A stretch of 64,000 nucleotides of DNA from a virus. The DNA lies in the IMG/VR virus record IMGVR_UViG_3300026320_000001, positions 83,694 through 147,693 of that record. One strand, 5' to 3'. How positions within the stretch are numbered: the first letter of the stretch is position 1; each line of letters begins with the position of its first letter. Of the stretch, positions 59,793-64,000 are shown in pieces. Under the pieces are notes generated by a model. The model did not search any database. It was not told the DNA's origin and was given only the letters and a program-made list of their open reading frames with translations. A program made the position numbers and the translations under genes.

Positions 59793-59918
59793 TTATTTTA
59801 CCGCTTGATAATTGTGCAATGCGTTAACGTATGCAATGCGATTCGATTCACTATGATTCTTACGATAGTTTTTTAGAGCATTGACCATTGCAGAATAATA
59901 GATTTGTTTTGTTGACAT
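59793..59918 (-). CDS. hypothetical protein, 41 aa
   Basis: ATG at 59918 with AAAGGTAAAA upstream, encoding MSTKQIYYSAMVNALKNYRK followed by NHSESNRIAYVNALHNYQAV and a final Lys. Helical with a repeated VNALxNY element (residues 12-18 and 33-38), which suggests two alike helices. It ends 5 bases before the next gene's start. Good ribosome binding site and clean reading frame support a real gene. Confidence 0.55.
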   Translation of the reverse strand: MSTKQIYYSAMVNALKNYRKNHSESNRIAYVNALHNYQAVK

Positions 59919-59963
59919 TTTTACCTTTTTATAAATGGCATGTAACGAACATGCAATCGGGAA

Positions 59964-60155
59964 TCAATCTTCGGTTATTTCATAACTAGATTTGAATTTC
60001 TCAGGATGTTTTGATTCCTTAAACATAAGCCTGAGTCCATCTTGCAAGCAGATTGTTTTTAGTTTTGGATTTGATTCTTTTGCTTGCTTGATTATTGTAT
60101 CTGTTTTTATATCAGTAAAAAACTTTTGCTTACAATCGGGGCAAATTCTTAACAC
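59964..60155 (-). CDS. small zinc-knuckle protein, 63 aa
   Basis: Starts at GTG (60155) with GGAGG 9 bases upstream. RICPDCKQKFFTDIKTD gives one CxxC, with a later Cys (TICLQDGLRL). The rest is helical and Lys-rich. Possibly a half zinc ribbon. Unknown function. Confidence 0.5.
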   Translation of the reverse strand: MLRICPDCKQKFFTDIKTDTIIKQAKESNPKLKTICLQDGLRLMFKESKHPEKFKSSYEITED

Positions 60156-60178
60156 TGGTTTTATACCTCCATTCTTTC

Positions 60179-60458
60179 TATATAAGTCTTATTAGTGGCA
60201 ATAAATATTTTTTATTATTCGTTATCCGCTGGTATCCATTTATTACCATTTTTTACTAACACTTGAAAAGAATGAAAATACCATCCTCGCCCGTTTTTAT
60301 CACCCGCCCACCCTCTATTTTTTTCTTCATCCCATTGTGAAACTATAAAAATTTCGCCTGAGTTATCAGAATAATCAGAAGTAAATTTTATTTTACTTCC
60401 ATTTTTAATTATAACCATTTTATTATCTCCAGTTATTGCCACTGGTAAAACTTATATA
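60179..60458. repeat. gene-spanning inverted repeat around the 60215-60418 gene
   Basis: Arms 60179-60204 and 60433-60458 are inverted copies with 23 of 26 matches (core ATTGCCACT). The three mismatches are two in a GG/TT position and one G/A. The gene lies entirely between them. Confidence 0.75.
60215..60418 (-). CDS. hypothetical protein, 67 aa
   Basis: Start at the ATG at 60418 with GGAGATAATAAA upstream; the same ribosome binding site text precedes the gene at 63228. Beta-rich (NGSKIKFTSDYSDNSGEIFI; then GWYFHSFQVLVKNGNKW), possibly an SH3-like small barrel. Enclosed by an inverted repeat. Confidence 0.55.
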   Translation of the reverse strand: MVIIKNGSKIKFTSDYSDNSGEIFIVSQWDEEKNRGWAGDKNGRGWYFHSFQVLVKNGNKWIPADNE

Positions 60459-60469
60459 ATTTTTTATTC

Positions 60470-60821
60470 ATTCATTGTTAGAATAAACAAGCGATAGATT
60501 ATTATTTGCTTAAACGTTTTGCCATTGATTCTTTGATTGACTCGTAATTATCCCATGAATTAAACATAGAACATAGAGTCATTGCTTCAGATTCTTCGGG
60601 TTTGATTCCGAGTCTCTCTTCGTTATACCATTTAACCCATTCCTGAGATTGCAATCCGTAAGTAGTGGGGTAGTAACCAGTCTCACCAAATTTAACCACT
60701 CCAATTTCCGCAACAAATTCACCATCATTATTTTTTGTTTGAGTCGAAATGTTATACATCATACATCTTTCGGGATTCATTTTTAACTTTTCCATTCTGC
60801 TTGTTTACTCTGGCAATGAAT
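60470..60821. repeat. gene-spanning inverted repeat around the 60502-60795 gene
   Basis: Arms 60470-60492 and 60799-60821 are inverted copies with 20 of 23 matches. Core ATTGTTAGAATAAAC on one side, ATTGCCAGAGTAAAC on the other. Mismatches are TT/CC and A/G. Confidence 0.78.
60502..60795 (-). CDS. hypothetical protein, about 97 aa
   Basis: Acidic protein (EIGVVKFGETGYYPTTYGLQ, then EWVKWYNEERLGIKPEESEA). An alternative start is five residues further in. Similar small proteins occur in early phage clusters; no function known. Enclosed by the second inverted repeat. Confidence 0.5.
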   Translation of the reverse strand: MEKLKMNPERCMMYNISTQTKNNDGEFVAEIGVVKFGETGYYPTTYGLQSQEWVKWYNEERLGIKPEESEAMTLCSMFNSWDNYESIKESMAKRLSK

Positions 60822-60830
60822 AAATAATAT

Positions 60831-61222
60831 ATTTTTACCGATTGTTAGAATAGACAAACTATATTTATTTATTCTGCGATTAATTTTTGTAATGCTTTTA
60901 AAAATCTTTTAGATACTCCGGACTTATTTAATTTCATTTCGCCATGTATCAAGGCTGAATAACCACCAACACTGTTTGAGTCTGTCCCCCATACACTCCC
61001 GGCTGAAGTTGTCGGAAGTTGTCGGATTATGTCAACGTCATATTCTGCTTTGATATAAGCCTCTTTATTGTTTGCCTCAAAAGTTTTTGTTAGAGTGATG
61101 ATATTTTCGTGAATGTTGATTCTCACGTTCGCCATTTTGCAATACATAAAAAAGGCTTTTACATCTACAATTATCATTATAGACTCTCTTTTCTTTTGTC
61201 TATTCTGGCAATCGGTAAAAAT
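60831..61222. repeat. gene-spanning inverted repeat around the 60869-61177 gene
   Basis: Arms 60831-60858 and 61195-61222 are inverted copies with 26 of 28 matches. One arm has ATTGTTAG, the other ATTGCCAG. The two mismatches are the TT/CC doublet also seen in the two neighbouring repeats. Confidence 0.85.
60869..61177 (-). CDS. hypothetical protein, 102 aa
   Basis: Start at the ATG at 61177 with AAAGAGAG upstream; the upstream ATG is inside the repeat arm and less likely. Alpha/beta (RINIHENIITLTKTFEANNK, then YIKAEYDVDIIRQLP), ending in a helix (KRFLKALQKLIAE). First gene of the leftward early cluster. Unknown function. Confidence 0.55.
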   Translation of the reverse strand: MIIVDVKAFFMYCKMANVRINIHENIITLTKTFEANNKEAYIKAEYDVDIIRQLPTTSAGSVWGTDSNSVGGYSALIHGEMKLNKSGVSKRFLKALQKLIAE

Positions 61223-61228
61223 ATTATT

Positions 61229-61281
61229 GTAATCTTGCAAATTCGCCCGCCGGGTCTACCGGACAATTCGTAAGATATTGT
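61229..61281 (-). ncRNA. GC-rich structured leader of the early cluster
   Basis: Nested inverted repeats: AATCTT/AAGAT outer, AATT/AATT, and an inner CCGG-GTCTA-CCGG. It lies just after the predicted start (about 61288) of the leftward early transcript and is markedly richer in GC than its surroundings. Plausible regulatory leader or small RNA. Confidence 0.5.
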
Positions 61282-61294
61282 TATGTATACAGTT

Positions 61295-61322
61295 ATTATA
61301 CAGATAACAAGCGAAGAGTCAA
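61295..61322 (-). promoter_or_regulatory. promoter of the leftward early cluster
   Basis: -35 TTGACT (61317-61322), 16-base spacer, perfect -10 TATAAT (61295-61300). Confidence 0.8.
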
Positions 61323-61734
61323 GGTCTGAGAGATAGCAATTTTAAAACTATGACTATGCGCTTTTCTCAAAATAAAGGGGTATAGAGCGAAGCAACCTCG
61401 ATTCCATAGTCTGATACCTTTTTGATTTTTTAGAGGCATTATGCCACTTGAAAATTGAAGCAGTTTTTTAGTAGGAATCGGAAAATAAATCTTGACAAAA
61501 TAAAAACAACTATGATACAATTATATTCTTAAAATTTGAAAAATGATAGCTATACGCTTAATTGTATCAAATCGAAATTTTAATTGTGTGATTTTTTTAA
61601 ATCTTAAAAAATGTTTTTGCTATTGACAAATTTTATATTATGTGATGATGAATTTTTAAAATCACTTGACCTCTTAATTGTAATGTGATACAATTACGTC
61701 ACGTATAAAAGTTTTTTACAAGTGAGGTCATACA
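61323..61734. promoter_or_regulatory. divergent control region without genes
   Basis: 412 bases between the leftward early cluster and the rightward operon. It holds rightward promoters TTGACA (61492-61497) with extended -10 TGATACAAT (61513-61521, 18-base spacer) and TTGACC (61666-61671) with TACAAT (61689-61694, 17-base spacer). TTGACA at 61623-61628 may be a third. TGATACAATTA occurs at 61513-61523, inverted at 61559-61569 and again at 61686-61696, where it forms a palindrome with TAATTGTA at 61675-61682 over the -10. These look like operator copies. A leftward 74-codon frame at 61296-61520 lacks a ribosome binding site and is rejected. Confidence 0.65.
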
Positions 61735-61998
61735 ATGAAATTGAATGGGCGTTTTTATATTGAAGATGAAAAAGACTCTTCAGGTTATTGGAATCTTGTT
61801 GACACAATAGATGGTACATTAATCGGATTCAAAAAGAAAAGCGACGCAAAAGAATCCTTAACGTTTGCTAGACAATATGTTAAACGTCATGGTGATATTG
61901 ATTTTTTATCATTCCCTTATTCAATAGATACTCCCCTCCATTATGAATCATATAATGGGCGGGAACGAATCCAAATAGAGGACAAAATAAAATCATGA
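61735..61998 (+). CDS. hypothetical protein, 87 aa
   Basis: KLNGRFYIEDEKDSSGYWNL, then DGTLIGFKKKSDAKESLTFA: a small beta-alpha protein. GTGAGGTC precedes the ATG by 6 bases. Overlaps the SprT-like gene start by 4 bases. First gene of the rightward operon; unknown role, perhaps a small regulator. Confidence 0.55.
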   Translation: MKLNGRFYIEDEKDSSGYWNLVDTIDGTLIGFKKKSDAKESLTFARQYVKRHGDIDFLSFPYSIDTPLHYESYNGRERIQIEDKIKS

Positions 61999-62513
61999 AT
62001 GAAACACAAAATAAAAATAATCTATTACAACTAAAAATAATTGAAGAGACTCATAGGTGGTATGAAGAGGCTTGCACAATATATAATCTTAATATGAATC
62101 TTGTATCTGATTTGAAAATTGATTTTAATCTAAAAAATTCTACCGCTGGCATTGCATATTCTATCCAAAACAAAATAGAGTATAATTTAATTCTTGCCTC
62201 TCAAAATGAAGACGCTTTTATTAAGCGAACGATTCCCCATGAGGTCATGCATTTAGTAGCAAATAAAATTTACAAAAGGAATGTCGGCCATAAAAAAGAA
62301 TGGGCGCAAGTTATGACAAGACTCGGGTTAACTCCCTCGCGTTGCCATACTTACGAATTAAAAAATTTAAGCAGAAAATTTTATAAATATAATTGTGGAT
62401 GTAATGCGCCTCATGAGGTTGGAATCAATCTTCACAAAAAAATGCAAGCGGGCGACATGAGAAAATGTTCTATCTGCAAGGAATATCTAAATTTTGATTC
62501 TGCTATAGATTAG
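61995..62513 (+). CDS. SprT-like zinc metalloprotease domain protein
   Basis: 172 residues. The catalytic HExxH is H82-E-V-M-H86 in IPHEVMHLVAN, with H99 as a third ligand candidate in NVGHKKEW. The start is typical SprT (HRWYEEACTIYNL). A C-terminal zinc ribbon is formed by CGCNAPH and KCSICKEY. SprT-like (Spartan-related) proteins cut proteins crosslinked to DNA; in phages the role is uncertain. It is 4 bases overlapped with the preceding gene. Confidence 0.82.
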   Translation: MNETQNKNNLLQLKIIEETHRWYEEACTIYNLNMNLVSDLKIDFNLKNSTAGIAYSIQNKIEYNLILASQNEDAFIKRTIPHEVMHLVANKIYKRNVGHKKEWAQVMTRLGLTPSRCHTYELKNLSRKFYKYNCGCNAPHEVGINLHKKMQAGDMRKCSICKEYLNFDSAID

Positions 62514-62534
62514 GAAACTCCCATTAAGGAATAA

Positions 62535-62563
62535 TTGACATAATCCTTGACCCATGATATAAT
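62535..62563 (+). promoter_or_regulatory. rightward promoter before the 62592 gene
   Basis: Perfect -35 TTGACA (62535-62540) and perfect -10 TATAAT (62558-62563), 17-base spacer with extended TG at 62555-62556. Confidence 0.9.
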
Positions 62564-62591
62564 CACTCAAACATAATCCAAAAAGGAAAAA

Positions 62592-63116
62592 ATGACAAAT
62601 AAAACCCCACTTCCCCCAACCCATACAAGTTTTGATTCTGCTTATGTTATCGAATCCTATCCATACGGAAGACTCAGGACTCAAATGAAAGTATGGATAG
62701 AAACGAAAAAAAATAAAGGTCAACGAGTCGTTTCTTGCACGTTGAATCCAAAAAACGGGCAATGGAATAAACCTCACGCTGGAACATATGATGATATGAA
62801 GGTTTTATATATTGATAACTCAGATGGTCATATTCACAATGATGGTATTCACGAATATAACGCACTCGAAAAAGCAGAATCATTTTTAAATGAATATGAA
62901 GAGGTATTAACATTGGCACAACGAGACAAATTAACACGCTGGTATGCCTCAAATATTGTACAAGAGATTAAGGGAATTCGCTTAATGACAGATGGTAGAC
63001 AAAAATTTTATGAAGCTTTAATTTTGCAATTGAAAGAATTTAATAGAAGTGATTTAATTGACCCATATATGGAAATTATGGCAAGTGGTAAGGTCACAAT
63101 TATCAGTCACGAATAA
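62592..63116 (+). CDS. hypothetical phage protein, 174 aa
   Basis: SFDSAYVIESYPYGRLRTQM, then VWIETKKNKGQRVVSCTLNP resembles uncharacterised phage/plasmid proteins. The C-terminal half is helical (EYEEVLTLAQRDKLTRWYAS). Ribosome binding site AAAAAGGAAA. It has its own promoter. Function unknown. Confidence 0.6.
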   Translation: MTNKTPLPPTHTSFDSAYVIESYPYGRLRTQMKVWIETKKNKGQRVVSCTLNPKNGQWNKPHAGTYDDMKVLYIDNSDGHIHNDGIHEYNALEKAESFLNEYEEVLTLAQRDKLTRWYASNIVQEIKGIRLMTDGRQKFYEALILQLKEFNRSDLIDPYMEIMASGKVTIISHE

Positions 63117-63129
63117 ATGAATAAGGGGG

Positions 63130-63177
63130 GATTAATAAAAGCCTCTAATTTAATACTATTGGCGGCTTTTATTAATC
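63130..63177 (+). terminator. long hairpin after the 62592 gene
   Basis: A perfect 14-bp inverted repeat, GATTAATAAAAGCC (63130-63143) with its complement at 63164-63177, loop of 20 bases. No T-run follows, so termination is uncertain. ATTGGCGG occurs in its loop/arm and again just downstream near 63190. Confidence 0.55.
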
Positions 63178-63227
63178 TGAATATTAAATATTGGCGGTTT
63201 ATACTGCCCACAATTGGAGATAATAAA

Positions 63228-63434
63228 ATGTCTGACCTAAAATTTGTTACAATCCAAACAAAAAATCATGATGATAGAAATGTCACTCTCTCATATGGTG
63301 GCAATGGTGCATGGAATGAAGTTAAATTACTTGGCGAATTGGCACATGGTACGCAAATTGTGATTAACCAAAAATTAGTGGATGACCTACAAAAAATTGT
63401 TGACTTTTATAAGGAATCAGAAAATGAATTATAA
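63228..63434 (+). CDS. hypothetical protein, 68 aa
   Basis: Start at the ATG at 63228 with GGAGATAATAAA upstream; an ATG at 63117 lies before the hairpin and lacks a ribosome binding site. Alpha/beta (SDLKFVTIQTKNHDDRNVTL, then GTQIVINQKLVDDLQKIVDF). Overlaps the next gene by 11 bases. Confidence 0.6.
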   Translation: MSDLKFVTIQTKNHDDRNVTLSYGGNGAWNEVKLLGELAHGTQIVINQKLVDDLQKIVDFYKESENEL

Positions 63435-63723
63435 TAATAACAAGTTTGCTTATGTGGTAAATTGGCAGGATGTAAACGGAAAATATTATAGTGATGAAAT
63501 TGTAAGAATCGGATTTTATGAATCAATGGGCGAACGTTCATGGGTGCATGAATGGAATAATATTGAAAATGGATTAGAGTATTTTTTGTATCATCTTCCA
63601 AAAATTAACACCATAGTTTATAAATTAAGAGAATATTCTCTAGCAGTATTGAGAAGTGATTATATTATAATTCCTGATAGTAAGTTAATTGAAAATGCAA
63701 TTGAAATTAAAAAAATACTATAA
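63424..63723 (+). CDS. hypothetical protein, 99 aa
   Basis: Start at the ATG at 63424 with AAGGAATC upstream. NNNKFAYVVNWQDVNGKYYS, then RIGFYESMGERSWVHEWNNI; a beta-rich small protein with a helical end. Translationally coupled to the preceding gene by overlap. Unknown role. Confidence 0.55.
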   Translation: MNYNNNKFAYVVNWQDVNGKYYSDEIVRIGFYESMGERSWVHEWNNIENGLEYFLYHLPKINTIVYKLREYSLAVLRSDYIIIPDSKLIENAIEIKKIL

Positions 63724-63761
63724 TAAAATCATCATTTCATTAAGCATTGGAGGCTTATACT

Positions 63762-64000
63762 ATGATAATAGTCAAGGTGGATGGTCAAGCACGTGCAAAA
63801 CGTTTAAAAAATAATGACCCTGTTTTATTTGGCAATAAATGGTATAATACAGAAGGGTTGGCGAAAGATATTAAGGCAGATGAATCCTTTTGTTATAATG
63901 GATACTGGTATACGGCTGAAAAAATTATGTCATTACAAGATGAATTTATTAATACTAGTATTGAAGTAGAATATATCACATATATTTATCAAGGTAAAGG
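63762..64000 (+). CDS. hypothetical protein, N-terminal part
   Basis: ATG at 63762 with TTGGAGG 9 bases upstream; the frame runs off the window after 79 codons. IIVKVDGQARAKRLKNNDPV, then WYNTEGLAKDIKADESFCYN: alpha/beta, no motif recognised. Confidence 0.6.
   Translation, partial: MIIVKVDGQARAKRLKNNDPVLFGNKWYNTEGLAKDIKADESFCYNGYWYTAEKIMSLQDEFINTSIEVEYITYIYQGK

Noticed and set aside
61296-61520. Leftward 74-codon ORF in the divergent control region
   Set aside because: No ribosome binding site, crosses promoter and operator elements, low-complexity hydrophobic reading; taken as a shadow frame.

Overview
The window is a strongly AT-rich double-stranded DNA phage genome segment. It encodes a long contractionless (siphovirus-type) tail, and strong AGGAGG-like ribosome binding sites precede most genes. 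A GH25 lysozyme, a YonO-like single-chain RNA polymerase and the tail layout (tape measure, Dit, Tal-like protein) suggest a host among low-GC Gram-positive bacteria (Bacillota). This is inference; no host gene is present.

Layout. 1-3260 (+): the end of an MT-A70 methyltransferase and a nucleotide-metabolism module (zinc ribbon, 5'-deoxynucleotidase, dATP/dGTP pyrophosphohydrolase family, class II ribonucleotide reductase), closed by a bidirectional terminator. 3331-40496 (-): the virion module, transcribed from high to low coordinates: packaging (putative small subunit, TerL), portal, decoration and fibre-like proteins, a GH25-NAGPA lysin, a CYTH protein, an intron-split surface protein, protease-scaffold, capsid, connectors, major tail protein, tape measure, Dit, Tal, fibres. 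Mobile genes interrupt it: two GIY-YIG nucleases, an EDxHD-type nuclease and a tyrosine recombinase. 40530-42972 (-): six tRNAs (Thr, Met, Asn, Pro, Glu, Gly), an HNH nuclease and a 3'-5' exonuclease, with clear promoters and terminators. 42979-51649 (-): holin-like protein, HU-like protein, DNA methyltransferase, a YonO/RdRP-like RNA polymerase split by a GIY-YIG-bearing group I intron, a SLOG protein and two miniature kinase-like proteins. 51678-51745: divergent promoters. 51752-54357 (+): a structured leader, an EDxHD-type nuclease, a helicase and a terminator. 54360-55050: gene-free, repeat-rich, origin-like. 55118-61177 (-): three operons of small early-type genes, each with its own promoter and terminator. 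61323-64000 (+): a divergent control region, then a SprT-like protease and small genes running off the window.

Most notable observations. (1) Two group I introns can be placed to the base from P1 pairing, the U.G wobble and the terminal G. One splits an ordinary virion protein. The other cuts the RNA polymerase gene inside the codons of its catalytic Asp loop. (2) The two EDxHD-type homing-endonuclease genes, far apart and on opposite strands, each start with a sigma70-type promoter. Each transcript would begin at the first base of a stem enclosing shared UAGGU, AACUA, CUGA and UAAAUGUCC elements, so this may be an undescribed leader RNA. (3) Three consecutive small genes are each enclosed by a gene-specific imperfect inverted repeat whose mismatches are all transitions and always include a CC/TT doublet. 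If the genome is circular or circularly permuted, the plus-strand genes at both window ends would form one rightward module opposite the leftward virion module.
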